Below, in pieces: positions 15,077 to 22,530 of a stretch of 23,749 nt of DNA. The notes under the pieces are model-generated. The model saw only the letters and a list, made by a program, of their open reading frames with translations. It had not been told where the DNA came from and made no database searches. Source of the stretch: Citrobacter freundii. Its GTDB lineage: Bacteria > Bacteroidota > Bacteroidia > Chitinophagales > Chitinophagaceae. The translations under genes were made by a program, and so were the position numbers. Location: the NCBI GenBank assembly GCA_003243445.1, contig QFQQ01000088.1, forward strand, positions 1 to 23,749, in the 5' to 3' direction. Numbering within the stretch: position 1 is the first letter of the stretch; each line of letters opens with the position of its first letter.

Positions 15077-15559
15077 TCAGTCAAGTATAGCCATGATTTC
15101 TTTTTCCAATTCCTGTTCCGTCATTTCTTCCTCAAAGAAACGCCGGATACCTTTTGTTTTGTTCACCAGTAATGTTGCGGGAATAGCGCCCGACCATTTC
15201 TGATCCACTTTCGGGCAGAAATAGTCCGCATCCGTTTCGTTCAGCCAGAGTACCTGGTGACGGACTTTTCTTTTCGCGACAAAGCTGTCGACTTTTGCCG
15301 GATAATCATCGCGCATATCCAGCGATACAAAGACCAGTTTCAGGCCTTTGCTGCTGTATTTATCTGCGAGCTGCTGGAATGCCGGCATTTCAGCGATGCA
15401 TGGACCGCAATATGTTGCCCAGAAGTTGATGATCAGCGGTGTTTTGCTCTCCGCGATCATTTTTTCAAGATCAGTGATCCTGATGCTTTTCGTCTGCGCC
15501 GTCAATCCGATTGTTATGCAACAGGAGAAAAGCAGTAACAATATTTTTCGTGATTGCAT
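15077..15559 (-). CDS. TlpA-like periplasmic thioredoxin
   Basis: The 160-residue protein has a signal peptide (about 1-21, ending LTAQ) and a thioredoxin fold with the classic FWATYCGPC active site (Cys51, Cys54) and the cis-Pro segment GAIPATLLVNKTKG. TlpA/ResA-type proteins reduce disulfides in the periplasm, for example in cytochrome c maturation or protein quality control; no such partner genes are close. It starts 18 bp after the stop of trmH on the same strand, so the two are probably co-transcribed. Confidence 0.88.
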   Translation of the reverse strand: MQSRKILLLLFSCCITIGLTAQTKSIRITDLEKMIAESKTPLIINFWATYCGPCIAEMPAFQQLADKYSSKGLKLVFVSLDMRDDYPAKVDSFVAKRKVRHQVLWLNETDADYFCPKVDQKWSGAIPATLLVNKTKGIRRFFEEEMTEQELEKEIMAILD

Positions 15560-15577
15560 AGTGATCGTTTTATAAGA

Positions 15578-16204
15578 TCAGTCATTTTTTTCATTGGCCG
15601 GATCCGTCAGTTCCTGTTCTTCTTTCCAACCGCGCCATTCATCCATGAGTTCGCGGAATTGCTGATCAGGCATGCGCCGTTGTGCATACTGGCCGGCGTT
15701 ATTTTTTTGCCTGAACGCTTCGTATAAAGTCACGGCACAGGCAACACTGATATTCAGTGAGCGGATGATCCCTACCTGCGGGATCACGAAATTGCCATCG
15801 GCAACGGCCAGCATTTCCTCACTCACGCCACTATGTTCATTGCCAAAAACCAATGCAATACTTTCCGTAAAATTAATGCTGTGGAGTCCAACCGCATCCG
15901 TACTCAGGTGGGTGGTAAGAATGCGTTTATAACGCTGGCGGAGTTCCGTCACACATTCATCCAGGTTGGTAAATTGATGAATGGTCAGCCATTTCGCCGC
16001 ACTGGACGAACTCCTGCTACCCCATTTCTTATGTCTCGGTATCTTCGTATTCAAAATATAGATATCCTGCACACCCACCGCATCACAGGTCCGCATTACG
16101 GCAGAGATATTATGCGGGTCAAACACGTTCTCCAGTACAATCGTTATATCCGGCTGGCGGTGAGATAGCACAGCTTCGAGCTTGGCTTTTCTTTCGGGGG
16201 TCAT
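15578..16204 (-). CDS. trmH: TrmH-family (SpoU) tRNA/rRNA 2'-O-methyltransferase
   Basis: The 208-residue SPOUT-fold enzyme has all three SpoU motifs. Motif 1 is NVFDPHNISAVMRTCDAVG (Asn32, Arg38), motif 2 LVFGNEHSGVSEE (Asn122, Glu123) and motif 3 IPQVGIIRSLNISVACAV (Ser149, Asn151). The HKKWGSRSSSSAAKW segment and the C-terminal extension after motif 3 match tRNA (guanosine-18-2'-O)-methyltransferase TrmH better than RlmB, which has an extra N-terminal RNA-binding domain. The catalytic Arg and the knot residues are present. The assignment to G18 of tRNA is inferred from motif and length. Confidence 0.87.
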   Translation of the reverse strand: MTPERKAKLEAVLSHRQPDITIVLENVFDPHNISAVMRTCDAVGVQDIYILNTKIPRHKKWGSRSSSSAAKWLTIHQFTNLDECVTELRQRYKRILTTHLSTDAVGLHSINFTESIALVFGNEHSGVSEEMLAVADGNFVIPQVGIIRSLNISVACAVTLYEAFRQKNNAGQYAQRRMPDQQFRELMDEWRGWKEEQELTDPANEKND

Positions 16205-16253
16205 GGGGCGAAATTACGTTATTAGGGGCTAATAGAGGAGGGAACGGATGTCC

Positions 16254-16366
16254 GATGTCCGATGGTCGATGGTCGGATCGCAACGGAAGGGTCCAAAATA
16301 AAGACAAGCGGTTTCATGACAATTAATCGTTCACTGCTATGATCCGACCATCGACCATCGGACATC
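16254..16366. repeat. GATGTCC/GATGGTC heptamer inverted repeat pair (family 2)
   Basis: A 26-bp perfect inverted repeat: 16254-16279 and 16341-16366, separated by 61 bp. Each arm is a tandem of heptamers (GATGTCC, GATGGTC, GATGGTC) ending GGATC; the left arm has one extra unit upstream (from about 16247). The core carries no recognisable gene. It occupies the spacer between the divergently transcribed trmH and AsmA-like genes. Confidence 0.8.
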
Positions 16367-16399
16367 GATCCCTCCGGGGGGAATACCCAACGCGATAAA

Positions 16400-16419
16400 G
16401 TGTTTTTACCCAAAAACAC
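16400..16419. other. A/T-rich perfect hairpin upstream of the AsmA-like gene
   Basis: GTGTTTTT (16400-16407) and AAAAACAC (16412-16419) form a perfect 8-bp stem around ACCC. A C-rich stretch (16420-16440) follows, then AT-rich sequence leading to the ATG at 16494. It could be a leader hairpin or an operator; no role can be assigned. Confidence 0.35.
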
Positions 16420-16493
16420 CCGTCCCCCAACCCCATCCTCTCCTATTAATAATACTTTTTTTATCTTGCCATCAGATTATAAACCAATTTGCT

Positions 16494-19400
16494 ATGAAGA
16501 AAATTATCCGGAAGGTCCTGAAGATTACAGGCATTGTATTGCTGGTGCTGATCGCCGCGGCGTTCATTATACCTATTGCATTTAAGAAACAGATCACTAA
16601 TCTGGTGAAAAAAGAGATCAACAAGAGCCTCACTGCAACGGTTGATTTTAAGGACGTCAGTATTTCATTGTTCCGACACTTCCCAAAAGTTTCGATCGGT
16701 TTGGAAAACCTTTCGGTGGTAGGCTCGGGTGAGTTTGTAAAAGATACGCTGGTGTCTGCGGATAATATTGATGTATCGGCAAACCTGATAAGCGTGATCA
16801 AAGGAAAAGATATACAGGTATCAGGCATATTCCTGGAATCACCGAGAATACATGCACTGGTAACAAAAGAAGGTAAAGCCAATTGGGATATCACGCGTCC
16901 GTCTACCGATACGACCGCTTCTTCAGATACGTCTGCGTCTGCGTTCAAGATGAGCCTTAGCAAATATGAGATCAATAACGGGTATATCTATTATGAAGAT
17001 AAAACCGCGGATATGAGCGCAGAGATCAGCGGACTGAATCATTCCGGGAGCGGTGATTTTACACAGGATATTTTTACGCTTTCAACAAAAACAAAAGCAG
17101 ACGCTGTTAGCTTCAACTATGCAGGGATCCCCTATCTTGCTCAAACACAGACCGGTATTGGTGCAGATCTGACGATCGATAACAAAACAAGCAAGTACAG
17201 TTTCAAAACGGATGATATCAATGTAAATAACCTCAAGCTTTCTGCTGATGGTTTTTTTCAACTGGTGAACGACAGTACATATAACATGGATATCAACTTC
17301 AAGTCACCATCGAATGATTTTAAAGATATCCTTTCGCTTGTTCCTGCGGTTTATAAAAATGATTTTGATAAGATCAAGACGAGCGGAAGCGCGGCATTCA
17401 ACGGCTTTGTAAAAGGTACGTACAGCCCGGTTCAATTACCGGCCTATGATGTGAACCTTGAAGTAAAAGACGGATTTTTCCAGTATCCTGATCTGCCGAA
17501 GCCGGTGAAGAATATCCAGCTTTCGCTGCAGGCGAGCAATAAAGATGGCCAGATGGATAATACTGTGGTGAATCTTTCAAAAGGCCATCTTGAAATGGGC
17601 AGTGATCCGTTTGACTTCCGTTTTATTTTCAAAAACCCCGAAACAGCTAAATACATTGATGCTGCCGCAAAAGGTAAACTGGACCTTTCGCAGGTTACCC
17701 AGTTTGTAAAGCTTGAAGGCAATACAAAACTCGCCGGTCTGATCGGCGCGGACATCTTCGCCAAAGGCAATATGTCTGCACTGCAAACACAAACAGGTGA
17801 TTTCACCGCAGGTGGATTCCTGGATATACAAAAGCTGTTCTATTCATCGAACGCTTTTCCTCAACCGATACAGAATGGAAATATCAAATTGCAGGTGGCA
17901 AACTCCGGCGGCGCGGCCGATAATACGGAAGTGAATATCACATCAGGGCATATTGAAGTAGGCAAAGATCCTGTCGACTTTACCCTGCAACTGAAAAAGC
18001 CAATGTCTTCGATTGATTTCAACGGAACGGCAAAGGGAAGCTTTACGCTTGATAATGTAAAACAGTTTGTGCAACTGGAGCCAGGCACTTCCGTAACTGG
18101 TATACTGGATGCCGCGTTAAGTTTTACCGGGAATAAAACGGCAATTGATAAAGGAGAATACGATAAGATCAATCTTGCCGGAACAACCAGCCTGAATAAG
18201 TTCAGGTTCGTATCAAAAGATTATCCCGGAGGTGTGGCGATCAGTAATACACAGCTGACTTTTAATCCAAAGACTGTTTCGCTGACCAATCTTGCCGGTA
18301 GTTATATGAACTCAAACTTCACCGCCAATGGTGTATTGAATAACCTGATCGGTTATGCATTAAAAAATGAACCATTGCAGGGCACGGTAAATGTCAGCGT
18401 AGATAAAATGAACCTCAACGACTGGATGGGGACGGTTGCGGATACTACCACTGCTTCCTCTGCAGCGGCAACAAACAGCGAGCCATTCCTGGTACCGTCC
18501 GGTCTTGATCTTGTGTTGAACGCAAAAGCCGGACAGGTTACATACGATAACGTAAATTATAACAACATTAATGGCACACTGGCATTGGCTGATGAAACTG
18601 TAAAGTTGCAGAATGTACAGGCAAACGCATTGGAAGGAACGATGAACTTTAACGGTTCCTACTCAACCAAAGTAAACAAGAAAGATCCGGCGATCTCACT
18701 GGCATATGATGTAAAGGATATCGATATTCAAAAAGCATTTCTCTCTTTTGTGACTGTTAAGAAGCTGATGCCGATCGGGCAATTCCTGGCAGGTAAACTA
18801 AGTTCGCAGCTTTCGGTAACGGGCAACCTGAACGGACAGATGATGCCTGAACTCAGTAGTCTTACCGGCAAAGGCACCTTGTTATTGTTGGAAGACGCAT
18901 TGAAGAAATTTGCTCCGCTGGAAAAGATCGCCAATACCTTACAGATCCAGGAATTGCAGTCCATCACATTGAAGGATATCAAGAACTCCATCGAGTTTGC
19001 CAATGGTAAAGTGCTGGTAAAGCCTTTTACAGTGAAAGTAAAAGATATCGAAATGCAGATCGGTGGTACGCATTCCTTTGATCAGTCGATCGATTATATC
19101 GTTGCCATGAAGGTACCCCGCAAATATCTTGGTACGCAGGGTAATAACCTGATCAATGGACTGGTTACGCAGGCCAACAACAAAGGCCTGAATGTAAAAA
19201 TGAGTGAGCTGATCGATCTCAATATTAAGATGGGTGGCAGTCTGACCAATCCTACCATCAAAACAGATCTGAAAGAAGTGGCAGGTGATGCTGTAGCCGA
19301 TCTGAAACAACAGGCGCAGGATTTCGCACAGCAAAAGATCGACAGCGCCAAACAAACGCTGAAGGATACGCTGACCACCGTAAAAAATCAGGTGCTCACG

Positions 19401-19550
19401 GACGTGAAAGAAGAACTGAAGAATAAACTGCTTGGTAATAAAGACAGCACCCAAAAAGCCACGAACCTCGACAGCACTAAAAAGAATGCGGAGAAAACGA
19501 TCAAGAATACATTGAATAATCTGCTGAAGAAAAAGAAGGAAGGACAATAG
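16494..19550 (+). CDS. AsmA-family envelope protein (large, AsmA-like C-terminal region)
   Basis: The 1018-residue protein is anchored by one N-terminal helix (about 9-30). Next comes the AsmA N-terminal domain (HFPKVSIGLENLSVVGSGEF, then IHALVTKEGKANWDI) and a long beta-rich body. An internal module of about 122 residues recurs near residues 326, 449 and 571 (FFQYPDLPKPVKN, FYSSNAFPQPIQNG, FRFVSKDYPGGVAI). The AsmA-like C-terminal region (about 780-925) precedes a Lys/Gln-rich helical tail (930-1018) that ends KKKK. AsmA-like proteins of E. coli, including TamB and YhdP, are proposed bridge-like lipid carriers between the inner and outer membranes; a similar role here is inference. It appears to be a single-gene unit. 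Confidence 0.85.
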   Translation: MKKIIRKVLKITGIVLLVLIAAAFIIPIAFKKQITNLVKKEINKSLTATVDFKDVSISLFRHFPKVSIGLENLSVVGSGEFVKDTLVSADNIDVSANLISVIKGKDIQVSGIFLESPRIHALVTKEGKANWDITRPSTDTTASSDTSASAFKMSLSKYEINNGYIYYEDKTADMSAEISGLNHSGSGDFTQDIFTLSTKTKADAVSFNYAGIPYLAQTQTGIGADLTIDNKTSKYSFKTDDINVNNLKLSADGFFQLVNDSTYNMDINFKSPSNDFKDILSLVPAVYKNDFDKIKTSGSAAFNGFVKGTYSPVQLPAYDVNLEVKDGFFQYPDLPKPVKNIQLSLQASNKDGQMDNTVVNLSKGHLEMGSDPFDFRFIFKNPETAKYIDAAAKGKLDLSQVTQFVKLEGNTKLAGLIGADIFAKGNMSALQTQTGDFTAGGFLDIQKLFYSSNAFPQPIQNGNIKLQVANSGGAADNTEVNITSGHIEVGKDPVDFTLQLKKPMSSIDFNGTAKGSFTLDNVKQFVQLEPGTSVTGILDAALSFTGNKTAIDKGEYDKINLAGTTSLNKFRFVSKDYPGGVAISNTQLTFNPKTVSLTNLAGSYMNSNFTANGVLNNLIGYALKNEPLQGTVNVSVDKMNLNDWMGTVADTTTASSAAATNSEPFLVPSGLDLVLNAKAGQVTYDNVNYNNINGTLALADETVKLQNVQANALEGTMNFNGSYSTKVNKKDPAISLAYDVKDIDIQKAFLSFVTVKKLMPIGQFLAGKLSSQLSVTGNLNGQMMPELSSLTGKGTLLLLEDALKKFAPLEKIANTLQIQELQSITLKDIKNSIEFANGKVLVKPFTVKVKDIEMQIGGTHSFDQSIDYIVAMKVPRKYLGTQGNNLINGLVTQANNKGLNVKMSELIDLNIKMGGSLTNPTIKTDLKEVAGDAVADLKQQAQDFAQQKIDSAKQTLKDTLTTVKNQVLTDVKEELKNKLLGNKDSTQKATNLDSTKKNAEKTIKNTLNNLLKKKKEGQ

Positions 19551-19556
19551 GAAGAA

Positions 19557-19701
19557 GACCGCGGACGACGGACCACCGACCGCGGTAGCAGTTAGTAAAA
19601 ATGCGCCCTCCACACTGGAAGGCGCATTTTAGCTTTTTCAATAGATATATGAACTTCGTTACGAGTTCACTTCTGCGGTCTGCGGTCCGTCGTCCGTGGT
19701 C
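19557..19701. repeat. Heptamer-armed inverted element, copy C (family 1)
   Basis: The left arm (19557-19585) and right arm (19673-19701) are inverted 29-bp GACCGCGG-type heptamer tandems that differ at only four positions. The inner edges keep the family polarity: TACCGCGGTC on one side and CTGCGGTC on the other, as in copies A and B. The core differs from A/B and contains a terminator hairpin. The element begins 6 bp after the AsmA stop and ends 7 bp before the stop of the convergent DUF4397 gene. Confidence 0.8.
19598..19630. terminator. Bidirectional rho-independent terminator between convergent genes
   Basis: AAAATGCGCC (19598-19607) pairs with GGCGCATTTT (19621-19630). The inner stem TCC/GGA closes a five-base loop (19612-19616). 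A-runs on one side and T-runs on the other make it usable from either strand. It sits inside repeat element C. Confidence 0.85.
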
Positions 19702-19708
19702 TCTCTCA

Positions 19709-20479
19709 CTAATTCGCTGCAGATCGTGCCGTACCACTATTCGTAGCGGGCTCTTCTTTGAGTATACCGTTCGTAACGAACTTGATCTGATCCGTAGCCG
19801 GTGTTTTGCCCGGCACGCCCGTCAGCAATACGGTGTATACTTTGTTCTGCTCAAGTGTGATGCTGCGGTCTGCATCCACACCACCATTGTTGTTGATGTC
19901 AATGTTGACCTGACCCGCCGTTACAGCCACAAATTGGGACACAGAAGCATAAGCCGCAGGTTGATTCACCACAGTGGAACCATTAGCAGAGATCACTACT
20001 GTCAATGGCCTGGTGGAATCGACAATAGCGTTCACGTAACGGATATACGCTTTACCTTCTGCTGGCAATGAATCAAAGTCATCGTGCACTACCACGTTCC
20101 TGTAGTTGCTGTCAGCTCCGATCGTGAACGCGGAATAATATTTTTCCGGATCAAACGTAGCTGTGGCAGAAGCCAGCGGTTGAGATGATATGCCATTTGA
20201 ACTGAATGCCTGGAACGTGCGGTTGCCGGGATAAACTGATACATAACCGCCGGTATAGTTTGTATACGGCAGCGGGAAATTTGTCAGACTGTTGCCGTTC
20301 AGCGTAAGCACCAGAGCCTGTTGATCCGGCGCCAGGTTGAATGCCATCAGACCGGCTACAGGCGTGTTCTGGTTATTGTCGTTATCCAGTTTTGAACAGG
20401 AAACTATTGCTGTGGCGCCAGTGGCAAGCAATGTCAGAGATAAAATGTTTACACGGAAAATGGAAAAAAATGACTTCAT
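19709..20479 (-). CDS. DUF4397-domain lipoprotein
   Basis: The 256-residue protein has a signal peptide with a lipobox ending IVSC (Cys28). A short Asp/Asn-rich linker (SKLDNDNNQN) then leads into two beta-rich halves (about 40-135 and 140-235) with the DUF4397 hallmarks GKAYIRYVNAIVDS and YTVLLTGVPG. DUF4397 proteins are surface or periplasmic lipoproteins of unknown function, common in Bacteroidota. The start is supported by an unusually good Shine-Dalgarno sequence for this phylum (AGGAG, about 7 bases before the ATG). It has a 5' leader of roughly 100 nt with a palindrome (see 20551-20566). Confidence 0.85.
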   Translation of the reverse strand: MKSFFSIFRVNILSLTLLATGATAIVSCSKLDNDNNQNTPVAGLMAFNLAPDQQALVLTLNGNSLTNFPLPYTNYTGGYVSVYPGNRTFQAFSSNGISSQPLASATATFDPEKYYSAFTIGADSNYRNVVVHDDFDSLPAEGKAYIRYVNAIVDSTRPLTVVISANGSTVVNQPAAYASVSQFVAVTAGQVNIDINNNGGVDADRSITLEQNKVYTVLLTGVPGKTPATDQIKFVTNGILKEEPATNSGTARSAAN

Positions 20480-20550
20480 GATACAACTCCTCTTTTTTTA
20501 GATTAAACAAACAGGTACACGGGCCGAAGGGAGCAGTAACAGTTTGGCTG

Positions 20551-20566
20551 ACACACGAGCGTGTGT
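20551..20566. promoter_or_regulatory. Palindrome in the DUF4397 leader
   Basis: ACACACG (20551-20557) and CGTGTGT (20560-20566) are perfect 7-bp inverted arms separated by two bases. The site lies just downstream of the promoter box at 20584-20591, so it is a candidate repressor site; the two-base centre makes an RNA hairpin less likely. Confidence 0.4.
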
Positions 20567-20583
20567 ATTTGATCAGGGAGTTG

Positions 20584-20591
20584 CAAAGTTA
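20584..20591 (-). promoter_or_regulatory. Bacteroidota -7 box (TAACTTTG) for the DUF4397 gene
   Basis: On the minus strand TAACTTTG fits TAnnTTTG, about 105 bases upstream of the ATG at 20479. No well-spaced -33 TTG is seen. Confidence 0.45.
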
Positions 20592-20740
20592 ACACCAGAG
20601 AAATCAAAGAAGCGTTAAAGAAGCTTTAAGAAAAATATAAAGGGCTTGTATGATGATTTTATGAATGTAAATTTATTTGTGTTTTTTCTCCGGATTGATT
20701 TATGAACCGATCTTTTCCTACACATGATCGAATTTTGGAA

Positions 20741-20968
20741 GTCATTAAGTCAGGAAGCTTGTTTTTCCATACTGGCGTAAGGTTCCCGCAGATTTCGCAG
20801 ATTACGCAGATATCTTCAGGTTATCAGAAAATTATCTGCGAGAATCTGCGGACGCAAATAAAACATAGTCGTTTATAGGTGATCATTTCATCTGTCAGAC
20901 TAATAAATCTGCGAAATCTGCGGGAACCTTACGCCAGTATGGAAAAACAAACTTCTTAACTTAATGAC
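20741..20968. repeat. Long inverted repeat with GCAGATTTC-type 9-mer units (family 3)
   Basis: The arms 20741-20803 and 20906-20968 are 63-bp inverted repeats with only three mismatches, all transitions. Each arm combines a unique outer part (GTCATTAAGT, then TTGTTTTTCCATACT) with GGCGTAAGGTTCCCG and 9-bp units GCAGATTTC/GCAGATTAC. The 102-bp core contains more diverged ATCTGCG units and no gene. It lies in the 592-bp spacer between two minus-strand genes, about 100 bp downstream of the TlpA-like gene's stop. The rest of the spacer (20969-21071) shows nothing recognisable. Confidence 0.85.
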
Positions 20969-21071
20969 ATTGCCCGGCCGGGACGAATGGCGATTGCCGG
21001 CAATCTTGTTCTATATTCCCGCGAATATCTTAAATATGCGGGATCCAATGCCACTAGGATTATTGACAGCA

Positions 21072-22286
21072 TCACTCCTTCACCAGCTCATCCACTTCCC
21101 TGTTAAATTCCTTTACAAATTCGTCATAAAACTTTCCCGTTGCCGGTCCCGTATAGCCTGTATGAATTTTTGCCACCTCTCCCTTCTTACTGATGAAGAT
21201 CGTTGTGGGAAATGAGAGAAACGTATTCAGAGATGGCAACGAATTCGCTACATATTGTTTATCCGCCACACCGCCGAAGACCTGGTCATAGCGGATATCA
21301 AACTTCTGACGATAACGGTCGATCGCTTTTCTTGCGAATGCGGTATCATCTTTTCTTTCGTAATGAATAGCCACTACTTCAACACCGCGATCGCGGTTCT
21401 TTTTATACCAGGGAGAAAGAAACATTGTTTCATCCATACAATTGGGGCACCAGGAACCGGTGATCGCGATGATCACTACTTTGTTCTTGTACTTGTCATC
21501 AGATAATGAGACCTGTTTGCCATGCAGATCGGGAAAGGAGAAATTAAAACGGTTATAGCCCTGCTTCAGATAAGTAAGGGAATAGAGATCGGGCAAACGT
21601 GCTTCATCATTTTCATAGCCTTTGAACGATCTTGAGCCGCGTATGCCTACCTGTTCGCCATGAATGATACCTTTATCAAATGTTCCTTTGTAATAGGCCG
21701 GGCTGGAACCGATAAAGGATGAAAGATAAAATGATCTTCCTTCCACAGTGCCCTCCAGGTAACGTGAATCACCGGTGATGCTTAGAAATGTTGCGGTAAG
21801 TTTATTGCCTTTCTGTGTAAATAATCCGACCGTGCTATCGCCATTGGCCGAGACAATATCGTATGTACCTGTGATATCACCTTCGGGATGTTTAAGACCG
21901 GTAAGAAGAAAACGGTTCTTTCCTTTTGCTGCTTCCACCGGGATCGGAACACCTGAACCATCCTGCTTTCTCAGTACGCCTTTGAGCGTTTGTCCATTGA
22001 TCTTAAAAGCAAGTTCATTGTCAAACTGATCAAGTGCGATGAATAACGAATCGCTTTTTATTTTCAAACTGCCTCCATCGAATCTTTCAGCCGCATTGAT
22101 GAAATATACTTTAGCCTCTTTGATAGTCTTACCGGCGATCTCAAAATTAAACGGTACATGTATGCTGTCGCGATAGATAAAAACGCCGCGCCAGTTTCCG
22201 AAAGGAGAAAACGAATGCTGTGCCGATGCCTGGTGAGATCCGGCGAATGCAAGTACTATAATGACCAGTGCTGTAAGTTTTTTCAT
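21072..22286 (-). CDS. Long TlpA-like thioredoxin with N-terminal beta-rich domain
   Basis: The 404-residue protein has a signal peptide (about 1-22, ending ASAQ) and a beta-rich N-terminal region (25-240) with repeated strand-turn patterns (GNWRGVFIYRDSIHVPFNFEI, TGTYDIVSANGDSTVGLF, YYKGTFDKGIIHGEQ). The C-terminal TlpA/redoxin thioredoxin fold has SWCPNC (Cys280, Cys283) and the cis-Pro region LSFPTTIFISKKGEV. Many Bacteroidota TlpA-like proteins pair a lipocalin- or DUF4369-like N-terminal domain with such a fold; I cannot name this N-terminal domain. It is probably a periplasmic disulfide reductase. The spacer downstream holds repeat family 3. Confidence 0.85.
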   Translation of the reverse strand: MKKLTALVIIVLAFAGSHQASAQHSFSPFGNWRGVFIYRDSIHVPFNFEIAGKTIKEAKVYFINAAERFDGGSLKIKSDSLFIALDQFDNELAFKINGQTLKGVLRKQDGSGVPIPVEAAKGKNRFLLTGLKHPEGDITGTYDIVSANGDSTVGLFTQKGNKLTATFLSITGDSRYLEGTVEGRSFYLSSFIGSSPAYYKGTFDKGIIHGEQVGIRGSRSFKGYENDEARLPDLYSLTYLKQGYNRFNFSFPDLHGKQVSLSDDKYKNKVVIIAITGSWCPNCMDETMFLSPWYKKNRDRGVEVVAIHYERKDDTAFARKAIDRYRQKFDIRYDQVFGGVADKQYVANSLPSLNTFLSFPTTIFISKKGEVAKIHTGYTGPATGKFYDEFVKEFNREVDELVKE

Positions 22287-22427
22287 TTTTAACTTAACCA
22301 GAAATTTTGCTTAAGTGATTGATTGACTATTCAACAAACGTTTGCGTAAACTGTTCAACCAAAATGTTAAAGCCTTCAACTTAAAAAAACAAGATGGTAA
22401 ATTGCTTGTGTATGTTGTTTAGTCTAC

Positions 22428-22435
22428 TATTTTTG
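22428..22435 (+). promoter_or_regulatory. -7 box (TATTTTTG) with TTG 19 bp upstream
   Basis: TATTTTTG fits TAnnTTTG, and a TTG at 22406-22408 is spaced by 19 bp, giving the best promoter match in the window. It would drive the 22531 gene with a leader of about 90 nt. A second, weaker box (TTAATTTG) lies at 22503-22510. Confidence 0.5.
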
Positions 22436-22530
22436 TGGACAAAGTAAAAGGATCTGATCTTCATAACCAAAAAATGCTGCTGATCGGTCAACTATACCAC
22501 GTTTAATTTGTACATAGATAAACCCTTGTT

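Larger units (their letters stand above)
20480..20740. other. Leader and upstream region of the DUF4397 gene
   Basis: This 261-bp stretch holds the Shine-Dalgarno sequence, the palindrome at 20551-20566 and the promoter box at 20584-20591. Between about 20592 and 20740 I see only AT-rich sequence with no gene or clear motif. Confidence 0.5.

Noticed and set aside
15578..16204. 23S rRNA methyltransferase RlmB
   Set aside because: The N-terminal RNA-binding domain of RlmB is missing; length and the C-terminal extension fit TrmH better, although the choice rests on motifs only.
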